From: Edolisoma coerulescens | Taxonomy: Eukaryota; Chordata; Aves; Passeriformes; Campephagidae | Direction: 5' to 3' | DNA: 64,000 bases | NCBI GenBank assembly: GCA_013397115.1 | Contig: VWZW01002314.1 | Location: 496,001-560,000, forward strand | Part shown: one piece after another, positions 52,191-64,000 of the stretch | Numbering within the stretch: the stretch's first letter is position 1 | Layout of the letters: each line of letters begins with the position of its first letter | The notes under the pieces: model-generated | Seen by the model: only the letters and a program-made list of their open reading frames with translations | Told to the model about the DNA's origin: nothing | Databases searched by the model: none | Made by a program: the position numbers and the translations under genes

Positions 52191-54411
52191 TGCTAATCCA
52201 ACTCAGAAATGGGAAATGGACAAAGATTTTTTACACTGATTTGGTAAAAAACATTTTTATATTCATATGCTATGTGTAATAGGAAGACATAGAGATATTT
52301 TACTATTTCTTTGCTAAAAATGTGATCAAAATCTAAGGTTGTTATGTATAAGATTTTTTTCTTCCCTCAAGTGGCTAAGAACTGTAGAAAAACGTTAAAC
52401 TTATTTACTTTGCATATTGGATCCTAGTCTTTCAGGTCTTGTTGTTAAACATGTAATATAAAACACACCCTTCTCTCCTCTTCTGTTGTCTCTGTAATTT
52501 GCATTGATTTGTCAATTACATAAACTGCACAGTAATGTTGTATTAAAATGTTAGCTGTTTCATTATTCCACATTTTTTTTCAATGAAATTTTGTTATTCC
52601 CTGGAGATGAGAAAAATAAATCACTGAAACTCTTTTACTAGGAAAATCTGATTTATTGTATTTTCTTCACATGCACAGTTTTGTCAGCAGTAGTTCATAC
52701 CCAGGTAGGCAGAGAGAAAATCTGAAAATAACCTGTCTCTGAAAATGCTTAGATTACCATGGATCAAAACAGTTATGATGCCTGATCCAGAGGAAAAAAA
52801 AAGACAAAAAGAACCCTTCACATGTATTAATGTTCAGCTTTGCCTGTGTTTACGATCTGAAGTACTCACACAAGATAAAGAGGGATTTAAGTCTTTGCAT
52901 AATCCGAATTATAGTATATCCTACTCCATAAACATCTTTTAAAGGGCTAAGAAAAATAAAATAGTTTAAAAATTGCAGGAAAGGAAACAATCTTCTATCC
53001 ATATATGAACATCCATATATATGAACATTATAAGAAATGAATGTGACCAAAAAAACCCAGATAATTATTATAGAGTGATATAAGGCATCACTGTGCAAAA
53101 TCATTCACTTTCCAGTTCTTATTGATGCTTTTCTGAATACACGAAAGCAAATTCTAAAATGAAGCAAAATATTTGGTAAAAAGGACAGACAGAAATGGGA
53201 ATAAATAAGACTGTCTCTTCAGGCTGTTGTGGAACAAATAGTGCTGTTGAATCTATGAGATCCTGCCAGAACATATTTGAATCTTTTTGGTGAATGTATA
53301 GTTACCTCACTTAGTATCACAGTAGTTTTCATGCTCATCAATTCTATAGCTATATTCCTGGCTTCGGCATAAGAGGACCCATTTCATTGCAAATTTTTCT
53401 TGTGGTTAGATTTAATTCTTTTTATATATCTTTTTTACCAAGAACAGAATCAATGCATCAATGAAATTGCCAGTTTAAATCACAAATGTTGGCAGAGTCG
53501 AAAATTTTACAGTGAAGAAAATACACTGAAAACAGAAGAAATGAGGAGAGTAGGGTAGGAAAGCTATGGGTCTTTATAAAAACACCTTTATAAACTTTTT
53601 TATTCCCTGCCTATAATCTAATTGTTCCTTGGCTGATCCTCATATTTCTAAGTATGTATCCTTTCCTCCCAGACAGTTCTGTGTATTTGCTATTCTACAG
53701 GTGAAAAGGCACTTTTTAACATCTACTCTGCATTGTTTTCCTTTCATTTCCACTTATGCTTCACGAGCTTGTCATCTGAAATCATCTGGAAATAGTTTCT
53801 TTTGCAGTTATTAACCACTCCATTTAACAATGTGAGCACCTTAATAGTCTTACTTTTTTCAAGTGATCTTTTGCTTTCTTTTGGTATGAACAGGAAATGA
53901 CTTTTAAAATCTCTGCAATTACCACTTTTAGGAGGGCAATATCTCTGTGAAATTTTTATCTTATCTACACAAACATTATGCTGCACTTTCTCAAATATAT
54001 GCAAGTATGAAAGTGCTGTGACGACAAATCACTCTGATTAATCAAAAATACAATTAACATCCTTTCATATATTAAAGCACTCATCATTAGCAGGTAATCT
54101 AATCAATGAAACAAAGCGGTGGTTTTTTTGTGATTAATTGGAATTATTTCCCCCATATTGTTATTATCTAAATTAATGATTGAGTTTAATAATAGTTTCA
54201 ATTATTAGGATAAATAATTCTGAAGACTAAAGGTTTACTTCAAAGACTGAGAAATGTTTAAAACATTTAAAACTTTTTTTTTCCTATTAATCATTGGAAG
54301 GCACACAATATTATTTGAATGTAAAGGACTAAATGATTGCACAAATAGACTTCCACTTGTAAACATTAAGGGAAGAAAAAGTGAAATCAGAGGAGATTTA
54401 AAACAAAAGTT
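52191..54411. other. Gene-free AT-rich unique sequence
   Basis: No gene recognised. A short tandem duplication of CCATATATGAACA lies at about 52998-53030. Nothing else stands out. Confidence 0.7.
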
Positions 54412-55300
54412 AATCACAGAATCACAGAACAAATAAGGCTGGAAGGAATCACTGGATGTCACCTAGTCCAACTTTCCTACTAAAGCACATTCACCTAGAG
54501 CAGATTACACAGGTTCTCATCCAGGAGAACGCTGATGGAGAAAGAGACTCCACAACTGCTCTGGACAGCCTGTTCCAACGCTCTGTCACCCTCAAAGAAA
54601 AACAATTTTTCCTCATATTCATATGTAATTTCCTGTGTTACAGTTTGTGCCTGCTGCCCCTTGTCCTGTCACTGGGCACCTCTGAAAGGGTCTGGTCCCA
54701 TCCTCTTGGCACCTGCCCTTAAGTTATTTGTATTCTTTGATAATGTCTCTCTTTTCAAGGCTGAACAGGCCCAGCTCCCTCAGCCTTTCCTCATGAGATG
54801 CTCCAGTCCCCTACACATCTTTTTTGCCCTCTGCTGGACCTGCTCCTGGGAGCTCCATGTCTCTCTGGTACTAAAGAGCCCAGAACTGGACACAGCATTC
54901 CAGATTGTGGCCTTACTAAGTCTGAGTTGAGCGCCAGGATCAGGTCCCTTGTCCTGCTGGCAACGCTCTTCCTAATGCACCCCAGGACACCACTGGCTTT
55001 CTTGGCCATAGGGCCACACTCACGGCGAGCTTGTTGTCCATCAGTATCCCCAGGTCACTCTCCACAGAGCTGCTTTCCAGGTCAACCCCCAGCCTGTACT
55101 GCTGCATGGGGTTACCTTCTCCTGGCGCAAGACCCTGCATTTGTCTTTTTGTACTTACTGTGTTCTTTTCTGCGCAACTTCCCATCTTGTCCAGGTTTCT
55201 CTAGATGACAGCACAACGTTCTGGCCAGCCACTCCTCCCAGTTTTGTATCATCAACAAACCCAAAAGAGGGTACACTCTGGTGCAACTGTCTGTTCAGTT
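54412..55300 (-). mobile_element. CR1 retrotransposon, RT motif to 3' end, minus orientation
   Basis: This is the longest CR1 copy in the window (about 890 bp). On the minus strand it starts just upstream of the reverse-transcriptase catalytic motif: FVDDTKLGGVA is encoded at about 55262-55230 and corresponds to the FADD box that binds catalytic metal in CR1 reverse transcriptase. Downstream come NPMQQYRLGVDLESSSVESD (about 55110-55050), then GILMDNKLAVSV and AKKASGVLGCIRKSVASRTR (about 55010-54950), the conserved post-catalytic region. The 3' end at about 54412 carries tail units that read AATCACAGA on the plus strand. These pieces sit in different frames, showing frameshifts. The copy lacks the endonuclease and most of the reverse transcriptase and is inactive. 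Long plus-strand frames across it (up to 136 codons) are antisense shadows. Confidence 0.95.
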
Positions 55301-55592
55301 GCTCCCACTGCTCTTCCTTTTCTGAGGAATAATAACTATGAAGAGATGAACTATGAGCAGGATAGAGATAACAGCTTGGCTGTTGTGAGTGGATTGCTGT
55401 GGGTGAGGGCAATCTCAAGGGGGGATAAAATCACTACTGCTATCAACAAAGTGAGATTAAAATTGTAGATGGTATTTCACGTGATTTGGGACACCTAAGG
55501 ATTAAATAAGAAGGTTTTTCACTAGTAAAAGGAGAGGAATGCAAAGACCCCACAATTCTTCAGGAAAATATTTAATCAAAATTGTATTTGAA

Positions 55593-55859
55593 TGCCCCTC
55601 TCTGTGTTACTAAACAACAAAAAACTTGACTCTTGCTCTGAGCTGCAATGGAGGCTGCCATCACCTAAAGCTGCTTCAGTCCTGCTTGCTTGCTGTCTCA
55701 GTAGTCTTTTCTTCGTAGTCTTCTTCTGTGGTCTTCTCTCTTATGAAATACCTCTCCGAGGGGCAGCCGCTCTCTGGTCTTTAGCAGAAACACCTGGTTC
55801 AGAACAGCTGTAACTCATCAAGGTCAAGACTGCCTGCAGCCCGTTCTTGTTCTCCTACA
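55593..55859 (-). mobile_element. Short LTR (ERVK-like), probable 3' LTR of eroded provirus
   Basis: On the minus strand the segment runs from TGTAGGAGAACAAGAACGGG (5' end, 55859) to ...CAGAGAGGGGCA (3' end, 55593), giving TG...CA termini and about 267 bp. A TATA-like GGTATTTCATAAGAGAGA lies mid-way (about 55737-55755). It is immediately preceded on the minus strand by a 13-base polypurine tract, the usual start site of plus-strand DNA synthesis next to a 3' LTR. The short length and general layout resemble class II (ERVK-like) avian LTRs, but that class call is inference. The 3' boundary is uncertain, and no matching 5' LTR was found to the right. Confidence 0.55.
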
Positions 55860-55872
55860 TTTCCCCCTTTTT
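55860..55872 (-). other. Polypurine tract adjoining the 3' LTR
   Basis: The minus strand reads AAAAAGGGGGAAA directly before the TG that begins the LTR at 55859. This arrangement (A run, G5, A3, then TG) is the classical retroviral polypurine tract that primes plus-strand synthesis. It supports the orientation of the element and predicts internal retroviral sequence to the right. Confidence 0.6.
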
Positions 55873-56150
55873 ACTTTAGATCAATACAATACATACTAAC
55901 ATTTTTCTCTTTTTCCACACATGCTAATAACTAAAGATGGTTTGGCTGGGGCACACGAAAAGGTTCAAATACATTACAACATCTCTGTAGTCCAGCATGG
56001 TGGAAGGATATGGTCTAAAATAACTGCTAAAGCTAAAAGAAAAACGTATATCTGCCAGACTGTCCAAAACTGCTGATAAAATTTTCAAATTAAAAATTAA
56101 ATTTTCAATTCTGGACACACTTTACTCCATGCTGTAGGAAGCATCAGTTT
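55873..56150 (-). other. Possible eroded provirus internal sequence
   Basis: By position this should be the 3' end of the internal region of the element whose polypurine tract is at 55860-55872. A 64-codon minus-strand frame (56118-55924) crosses it, but I recognise no retroviral domain. It may be decayed env-region or non-coding sequence, or host DNA if the element is truncated here. The right limit is arbitrary. Confidence 0.25.
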
Positions 56151-59100
56151 ACTTCACGCATTTGGCAGGAGTACCAGAATGAATGTTCACTGTGAAATAA
56201 TGTTAAAAGTCACCAGAACTAGGAACACAGTTGCAATTCTTGTATTCTGTTTTTAATTATGATGACTGTAAAATTAAAATGCAAATTAGGACTTATTTTT
56301 AAAAAATTATGTAATGACTTTCAAAATATGAAAAGGATCCACACAGAAATCTATTAGTATTGCCTCCAATTTCTTTTCAGGAAGTAAAAGGGGAATGATA
56401 AGGTGAAGAGGAAGGCAAAGGGAAGCAACATTTAATATAAGTTGCTAGGCATGTAATTTCTATTTTGCATAAGTCATCTGATATCTAAGCAAAATTTTCA
56501 AAGAATTTCTTTTTTTTTTTTTTATGATAGAGGGTAAATCTAGTTTTAATGATTCAATCTCTCTTATGCCTTGGGGTATGCTAGTTTATGGGTTCCATAC
56601 TTAACGGTTATTGCCTGCATAGCCTCATTTGACAAGCAATACCAAAATGTTCAATGGAAAAATTTTGCAACTGATTACTGAAATCATTAGAATTTAGCAT
56701 TTCCAACAATAATACATTTTATACATAATCTTATTTTGCATCATTTAATTGTATTTTTATTCATGTTGTATTATTTGACTTAAGAACTAATATGTGTTTA
56801 ATAACAAGTTAAAGATTCCTTTTCAAAATCAAAAACATCCTTGTCTTGTTCCAATCTGTTTACTGACTACTTCATGTTCATTTATTTATTCAGTCACTAG
56901 AAAGATTTTCAGACTGTGTGTCTCTTCAGACAAGGAACTTTACTGTTTGTGTAATTATAAAAAGCTGTTGATAAAAACATGTAATGGTTTTATTAAATAT
57001 TCTTCTTAAAAGAGAAATAATGAAGCAAAGGTGGAAGGGAAAAAGAGGCAGAAAATCCTGGCAAAAGTAGGAGGAACCAATGGGCAAAATATCGGAGGAA
57101 TAGTATCATAGCAGTTCTGACCACAGGATTAGTCACAGAGTTAAATCCTTGGCTTATATTAGAAGGTGGAAAAAGGCTGGTCCACACACAATACTATACC
57201 ATAGGCAGGTTTTTTATAGTTCATTCAGAGAAGAGCACTATTGGTCAGAGTTGTTTTACTTGATAATAAGAATCTTGATGAATCTTAAATATCAGGTAAG
57301 TATGTATGCATTTCATCCATGATATGGAATACACAGGAAAAAATTCCTTTTTTCAGTTCTTCCACCTGCAAATATAGAAAGGAGGAAATTTAAGCCTCCT
57401 TAAAGTCAATAACAAAATACCTTATTGAACAAAAAATTAATAATTAACATAATATAATCTATTTTTGCTATAATTTGGTAGCCTAGATGATAAATTTTTT
57501 TATTTTCTAAAGTTTGCTTGTTTATGCTTGTCATTTTAGTGGTCAGGATTGCAGCACTTCCCTGAAGCACATGTACAGATATGTTTTTCATAGATAGGTG
57601 TTTTTCATAGGCAGGTAAGTACTGCCCTGCATCCTCAGGAGTAGAAAAGGGGGAAAAAAAGAAAAAGATGGAGCTCTCTTGAATCAATTTTACCAACAGA
57701 AAAGAAATTGCTTGTGGAATCCTGACTTGTGTTTGTGGAAATTTTTCATTACATTGTGAGTTCAGTTAAACCTTGGAGTAATCCAGGTGGATTGCAATTA
57801 AACTACATCTGGAGTAATTCTTACTCAGCATGAACAAGACTGAAGGCAACAAGCAACAGCTGTTCTACACTGCAGCTTTCTACTAATGTTACTGTATTTT
57901 TAGGACATTATAAATGAACAGTTTGCACACAGTCATACCACATAAATTTGTACTACTAATACCCTGAGCAAAGCTTAGCAAAGTGGTCCAGCGTAAAGTA
58001 ATACTTATTTGAGCACTATTAATACTCCAGTATTCTTATTTTTAAGCTTTTGACATTTTATTTCCCTGGAAAACTCAGTTTCTTTCATACTGAGGGTTCT
58101 TCTCTACATATGCACAGTGAGCCACTGACTGAAAGAAGAAACTTTAATTTTCTTTTTCACTGAAGAGAAGCTCTCTTAAACTGTTTAGGCATAAAGTGCA
58201 ACTCTGATCTAAAGTAAAGGTAATGGAGAGAGAATTTGATACTTACTTCATATGATTAAAGTCAAGATTCCTTTAAAGTGCCTGAAATCTGTGGAATGTT
58301 CTGATTTTAATGTTTATGCAAAATCTGTAGTGAAATGAATTTCTTTTGTTATTTTTTTTTAATTTAAGTAATTAATTATTATTTAACAAGAATTCTAGCA
58401 TCTTCTGTAACGGAAATGTTTGGTGAAAGAGGGATTATATTGCACTGTGCAGCTGAAGAGGGCTCCAAAAGTGAAAAATGTTACAAGGCTTGGAAGGAGT
58501 ATATAAGCCTGATAACTGAAAAATGATGTTGTCTTTACAATACCTCTGTGAAGACGAGGTCTAACTTGGGGTCTAACAAGTATCCTTTGTCATTTCCAGA
58601 TGTTTGTCCATTGCCTTTCAAGGAGTTCATGACTGATTACCTGTTTATCACACAAACTGGCCTAATCCCCTGAGTGTGACATGAACAGTAGTATTTCTTA
58701 TGTGACAGTATTTTACCAAAGAGAGAACATAGAATTTCTGACGGGTGGCTGGAGTCACTTCTTTTTGTGGATCAATACAACAGCAAATTAATTGCTTTGG
58801 ATAAAAACAGGAGGTTGAATTACTTGCAATATATTGCTTGAAGATTGCTGAGTTTTACAACATGAAAAATGGCTGGTAAAAATGCGAAAAGTGTTAGCAT
58901 ATTTTAAGGGGGGTGGACAGCTCTTAGACACAAACTCTGAAGATTCCTCAGCATCTGTAATAGAATATGAGTTGCAGAGTCATCATATTCTGCACCAAAT
59001 AAAAAATGGATAATGGAAGTGGAGGATTATAATTTAGCAGGCTTTGTCATAAACAGTTTGGAAACAGATGTACTGTGGAGAAGCCCAAGTTGTACAATCC

Positions 59101-59600
59101 AAATCAGTTTTCTTTCAGGCACTGAGGAAGGTTATATCCTGCTTCATCTTGGACTTACATAGTACAGATGACTGAGTATGAGGCAGTCAAGCCACTTCAT
59201 AGCTGATGCTGGATTTTTAACTGCTATCATCATCAAAATAACCTAAGTAGCTGTATGGGAAGAAGAAAATACAATCCACAGAAGCTGATGCTTTTTGGAC
59301 TCAATCTGTCTTATATATTTTAGTATTTACTTTACAAAACAATAAATGCTTAATTATGCTAATTATATTTAATTATATTATTGACTACGAGAAGAGCTTA
59401 CATGTATGTAAGTGCTAAGATAAATAGATAGATACCTCAAACAGAGATTTTTTTAAAGTTTCCTTTTGTGTGTTACATTGCTACCCAAGAGCTTAGAAGC
59501 ACTCCCTCCTCCTCCAGGAGCCTATTCCAGAAGGAATAAAATGAGTGAAGGAGTTATACTGAGTGGGAAACAAAGTAGTGCAAAGACCATTATACCTACT
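56151..59600. other. Gene-free AT-rich unique sequence
   Basis: No gene or known repeat recognised in about 3.4 kb. A T13-class run lies at about 56510-56523, and a small tandem duplication of GTTTTTCATAG at about 57580-57610. Confidence 0.7.
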
Positions 59601-59601
59601 T

Positions 59602-59665
59602 AAAACAAAACAAACCACACAATAAAACCAAACAAACCACCCTCCCACCGCCCCCCCCCCCCCCC
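59602..59665 (+). repeat. A/C-only tract ending in C15
   Basis: The plus strand from 59602 to 59665 is nearly all A and C (one T near 59623, one G at 59650), passing from AAAACAAAACAAACC-type sequence to a run of fifteen C that meets the N gap. The other strand is G/T-only. It is low complexity and prone to slippage and sequencing failure. Confidence 0.85.
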
Positions 59666-59676
59666 NNNNNNNNNNN
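59666..59676. other. Assembly gap (11 N)
   Basis: Eleven undetermined bases lie between a C15 run (59651-59665) and an A9 run (59677-59685). The small, odd size suggests bases masked for low quality in a homopolymer, not a scaffold gap of standard length. The true length here is unknown. Confidence 0.98.
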
Positions 59677-59685
59677 AAAAAAAAA

Positions 59686-60156
59686 TAAAGGGCCAAAATT
59701 GGACTGAAATAAAATTTAAATACCAGTTACATCTCAGAGTGTCAGGAGCATGACCGTAAAACTGAAGAAGAGATAGAGCCAGCTGCAATGTAAAACAGAT
59801 CCATCCACTGCACTGCAGAGAGAGCTAACATTAGCACTGTTGGCATGAGCAAGATGCTGACATTTCATCTGTGGAAAATGAATTACTTTTGGGGCTCCTT
59901 TTATTGACTAGCAAAGACTGCCACACAGGCATTTTCTAGGATGCAGCCAATATAAGTCTGATGGATTTTTCCCTGTATATGAAAAAGAAAATCAAAAAAA
60001 TCCATGAATGAATGAAGCAGGAAAGAATCCAGAATTCAGCACACAAAGCTTGATTTCACAAGATAAAAAAGAAGAAGGAAAAGAGGAGGTGAGCAATGAC
60101 ACTACACATAGGTTTCTCACACATAAAGATGAAGAAATATTAGTGAGTTGACATTG
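59686..60156. other. Gene-free unique sequence
   Basis: No gene recognised between the gap and the minus-strand LTR. Confidence 0.7.
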
Positions 60157-60723
60157 GCTGGATGCCAGGTGCCCACCAAGCTGCTCAATCACTCCCCTTC
60201 CCAGCAGGACAGAGGAGAGAAAATAAGATGGAAAACAACCCGTCGGTTGAGCTAAGGCAGTTTACTAGAGCAGAAAGGGGGAAAGTTTGCATATGTATAA
60301 TCCAAAAGAAAAAAACCAGTTTATTTTCTACTTCCCATCAGTGAGAGCTGTTCAGCCACTTCCCGGCAAGCTTCAGCATGTATAGCAGTTGCCCAGGAAA
60401 GCAAACACTGTAAATAACAAATACCCCATGCTGTTCCTCCTCCTTTCCTTGGCTTTTATATCCCAGCTGACATCATATATTATGGAATTGTTTAATTCGG
60501 GTCAGCTGGCCTGGTTGTGTCCCCTCCTAGCATCTTGCCCACCCAGCCCCTTTATGTGGGGTAGGAGGAATGTTGAGAGCCAGCACTGATGCTGTGCCAG
60601 CCCTGCTCAGCAGTAACCAAAGCACTGGGATGCTATCAACCCCTTTCCTGCTACCCGTGCAAAGCGCAGTACTAAGAGGGCTGCGATGGGAAAATGACCT
60701 CCATCCCAGCCAGATCCCACACA
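60157..60723 (-). mobile_element. Solo LTR, avian ERVL-type, minus orientation
   Basis: On the minus strand the LTR begins near 60723 with TGTGTGGGATCTGGCTGGGA, followed by a TGGAGGTCATTTTCCCATCG block. That block corresponds to the GGGATAGAGTTA..TTTTC opening of the other ERVL-type copies. The middle has the CATAATATATGATGTCAGCT segment and CTGGGATATAAAAGCCAAGG, a TATAAA box at about 60454-60460. The 3' end reads GGGCACCTGGCATCC near 60157. About 567 bp, so essentially full length. No polypurine tract lies right of 60723 and no retroviral genes adjoin it, so it is a solo LTR. It differs from the 7031 copy in its 3' third, suggesting a sister subfamily. Edge positions are uncertain by a few bases. 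Confidence 0.87.
60454..60462 (-). promoter_or_regulatory. LTR TATA box
   Basis: The minus strand has ATATAAAAG in the middle of the LTR at 60157-60723, at the position expected of the U3 promoter. It is a relic promoter; no activity can be inferred. Confidence 0.5.
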
Positions 60724-63700
60724 GAAGTAAAAGAGACTATTTGGCAGATGTAAAGAATATTTTAAGTTGAATAGTAGTTCAACAGCATGGGAACCGTTAC
60801 AGTGAAAGAAATACAGACACGAGATGATAGCAAGTTATTTACACTGTTTCTTAAGGGACAGTGGGCACAGCTTCAAAATAAAATCAATTATTGTTTGACA
60901 AAGCTGCTGGAGATTGCCATTTCCAAAATCTTCAGGACCAAGGCAATTTCTGCTTCTCCAGTCTGGCTGCTGCCATCCCTTAGTGCAGGCACTAGGCAGA
61001 CAGCTTATCCCCACGGGCTGGGTCATAGTCCTTGAATGCCCCAAGAAGCTGTCAGTCCGGTGTCCTCAGTTCACTGAGTAAGTCACTGAAGTTGCTCCAC
61101 CTGTTATGGTCTCTCTGACTCTGACCAGGTCTTTGTTAAATGTAATTATCATGTTATCAGATAACCTGACAAAGGTTATAGAACACTTATTCAACACAAG
61201 AAGATGCAGTCATGCAAACTAAGGTGGTGCAAAAATCAGCAGGGTTAATAAATTTTGTTAACAAGAGGCACACAAGTTGATTGCAGAGCTGATAGCCATG
61301 ACTTTTGCTGCTGCAGAGAAAGAGAGGAAAAGGGAGACCACAGGCAGGAGGAAAAGGATGAGGGCATGTAAAATATGTATACAAACTGAAAACTGAACAT
61401 CTATAATAATGTACAGTGATGGCATCTTAAGTTAGAGAACAAAATAAACAATTTATATTCTAAAACATACTAAGGAACAATTTAAAGTTTTTGGGGTACA
61501 TCACAGGGCTAATGATGCTAATGGTAATAAGGTTCATGCTTTTAAGAGTGTTTCCTTCTCCCTATAGCAGAGGTTAAAGAGCTGCTAAGTAATTTAATGT
61601 TTCAGTGAACCATACCATACCACAATATATTCTCTGATTAATGAGGAGGAAGAGAGAAACACCATTTTTTCTTGCATACATTTTCAGAAGAACTAAACAA
61701 ACAGATAAGTATTTGATAACCTTTGCGTATGACAAATTTTAAAGCCAAAGGACATAAATTGGGGGGTCATATATGTGTTATATAGTGTTAAACCTTCCTT
61801 TATGGTATTGATTCTCTTTCCTTTATTTTCTCCCCTCAGACAATGGACTGTATTTTCTTCTTCCCATACAGACACTTAGGTTATTTTGATGATGATAGCA
61901 GTTAAAAATAAAATTATATAGATGGTTTTGGGCTCTTAAAATACACTAAAATAGAACTGGTGCCTGAAGATATCACAACTTGTATTATTGTCTTTGGTTT
62001 TTCTATTTTTTTTCTCCTTCCCTTCTGTTCTATCATGTCAACAAAATACTTTTAAGTGACGCATAAAGAATTGTGAATATCATATTAAGAATCCATGTAA
62101 CCATGTTAGAATTTATGACTTTTACAGAGGGAATTCCAGCAAAATTGATTTAAAGTATCTTAAGGAGAGGAACTGTATATATATGAAATGTCAAAAATAG
62201 TTTAACAAATAAAAAATTTTTATCTAAAGGGTTGTTAATGCCAGTTCAAAAATATAATTCTGGTATTTTGCAGGTTTTATAGAAGTTATTAGGTATCAAA
62301 ACTCTCTCTATATGTTCAGAAATGTTCCTCTAATGGAAAAGTTTATGCATAAAGAAAAGCACTTTCTGTTTGATGGGTAGGACATGTAAGCAAAAAATCA
62401 ATACTCTGCTTAGAAAGAAGGATTTTTTTAAATGAGCCATACAAAATGATTTAAAATAAAAGGAAGGTTCTCTGGTGCAGCAAACTACTTCTAATAAGCA
62501 TTAAATTACATGAAACAAAAGAAAAATAAAAGCATTTTTAGGAGTTCTACTACTTAGAAAAAAATTTCGAAGATAAAACCGAAAGAGCACAATAATGAGC
62601 ATAGAGAGGATTCATTATTTTTGTTTGCGCAATGTCTTGATTGCTAATGAATTTTAATGCTCAACAGCACATCAAAGAAACAAAAAAAAAGAAACTATGC
62701 CCAGGCATTATTTTCTACTGTAGGTGCAGAAAATTACTCCAATGATTAGAAATTGAGATTTCGGGGTAATGCCTTATGTACACTGTTGTAAATATCTGGA
62801 GAGAAGTCTTCTAAAATTGTAATTGTTAAATTGCAAATATTTTTATACACAAAAGATTGAAAATAATACAACACAAAAAACCCCATATTTTAATGTGTTA
62901 AGCCAAATATTGGGATGAGAAGTGCATACTTTCTCTTTCACAATCATACTTACAGTGGGGTCTAAATTTACAGGTGTTGCCAGGTAAAAATGTTGCTGTG
63001 CCAGGAAACCCATAAATTTGCTGTATCTGTCTGAATTACAATAGTTTGACCCTAAAGTCTTGATTTTTCTTTTGCCAGAAGTTAGAAGACTAACGATAAA
63101 CTGATTCATAAAGTGACATCGGAAAGATACATTAAAATCATGCTGAAAAAATCCTGTTGCCTTGTTTTTACACTATCAAACCAAGTATGTTGTGGTGATG
63201 ATTTGTCAGTGACACTCTGATTCTGCAGATTTCAGAAGCAAAGATGTTTTGAAAGCTCACTAAAAGCTGAATATGACTGTTGTTCCAAAGTACTGAAAAC
63301 TTTCATTCAAATGAGCATGGATCACTTGGACCATTGCATCAGAACAGCCTTGTAGTACTGAACCAGCAACTTCACAGAAGCTCATGTCACAAGTATCACC
63401 CCAGGGAAGAGCCAGTAAAATCAGTTAAAGATATTCAGTAGCATACCAGAACTAGAAATAATAAACCTATATCACAATAAGACAGAGACAGAAGATAGGA
63501 TTTTCTGCCTACCAAGCATCATGAAGTTGTTCATAGAGTAAATGAAGTTAGTCAATAAAAAGATGCCGATAGATTTGATATTATCTAATCAAATTCAGAT
63601 ATGATTGTTGTTCATGGGGATGAAAAAAATAGAGAAAAAAGTCTCTGATCTTCTCACACAGACTTTCTCAACATTTATTTTATTAATAATGTTAGCCCTG

Positions 63701-64000
63701 ATTCCAGACACCAGGGTAAAATCATACATCTTTCTTGAAACTATCATTGAAGTCATGGATCTGTGAATTCCCTCGCATCATCTATTCTCAAGTCACTTTG
63801 CTGTCCTTCACTTTCTCATCAATTTTTCTGCTTTTTCTTCTGTTGATCAGGAAATCCACAGAGGAACTTTTAAATCTTCATTATTTTGAGTACTTTCACA
63901 TTTGCTGTGATTTTTATTCAGACGGTCAAAAAACCAAACCATTTGTGCAAAATGAAGGATGTACTATAGATTATTTTACTACTTCTGTCATCAGCCATTT
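60724..64000. other. Gene-free unique sequence
   Basis: No gene recognised. 60890-61130 is slightly GC-richer with an 82-codon plus-strand frame but no domain. The remainder is AT-rich with short A and T runs. No CR1 or LTR similarity was seen. Confidence 0.65.

Noticed and set aside
54535..55208. Long plus-strand open frames (131 and 136 codons)
   Set aside because: They lie antisense to the CR1 copy at 54412-55300, whose minus strand carries real ORF2 motifs. They are shadows.
59493..59788. Glycine/phenylalanine-rich minus-strand frames containing X residues
   Set aside because: They are translations through the poly-C run and the N gap, not proteins.

Overview
This window looks like a gene-free stretch of bird chromosome, either intergenic or deep inside a very long intron. 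It is AT-rich throughout. No open reading frame resembles a host protein over a credible length, and I see no rRNA, tRNA, CpG-island promoter or bacterial-type gene organisation. The bird assignment rests on the interspersed repeats. There are several CR1 (chicken repeat 1) non-LTR retrotransposon fragments with CR1 reverse-transcriptase and C-terminal signatures and short ATTCTATG-like or ATTCT-like tails. There are also several solo or truncated LTRs of families I recognise as avian ERVL-type endogenous retroviruses. Alu, L1 and B1/B2 are absent. The species cannot be named from sequence alone.

Layout. 1-7030 is unique AT-rich sequence with homopolymer tracts and a 64-bp pure purine tract at 4154-4217. 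7031-10502 holds two ERVL-type LTRs in opposite orientation (7031-7612 plus, 9906-10502 minus) with a CR1 3' end (8003-8382) between them. A second CR1 lies at 12677-13250. 13251-22640 is unique sequence with two small GC-rich islands (18310-18490, 18978-19130) and a long (GGGAAA)n array (19495-19598). 22644-22907 looks like an exon, bounded by good splice-site matches. 22908-33175 is unique. An older CR1 with a pentamer-type tail is at 33178-33398.

37297-37920 is an LTR 3' end joined to a GC-rich block I cannot identify. 40213-40640 is a truncated LTR of a second family, running directly into a trinucleotide microsatellite. 43831-44090 is the 5' half of another ERVL-type LTR. CR1 copies follow at 47160-47689, about 51720-52190 (very old) and 54412-55300. 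The last carries a recognisable reverse-transcriptase FVDD motif. At 55593-55872 a short LTR is preceded, in its own orientation, by a polypurine tract, which marks it as the 3' LTR of an otherwise eroded provirus. 59651-59685 is a poly-C run meeting an 11-base N gap and an A run. 60157-60723 is a nearly full-length ERVL-type LTR on the minus strand.

There is no pathway or operon to reconstruct; the window is a record of retroelement insertion and decay. I found no convincing new biological system. The observations most worth checking are the LTR-plus-polypurine-tract remnant, the exon-like segment at 22644-22907, the G-quadruplex-capable GGGAAA array and the unidentified GC-rich block at 37423-37920.
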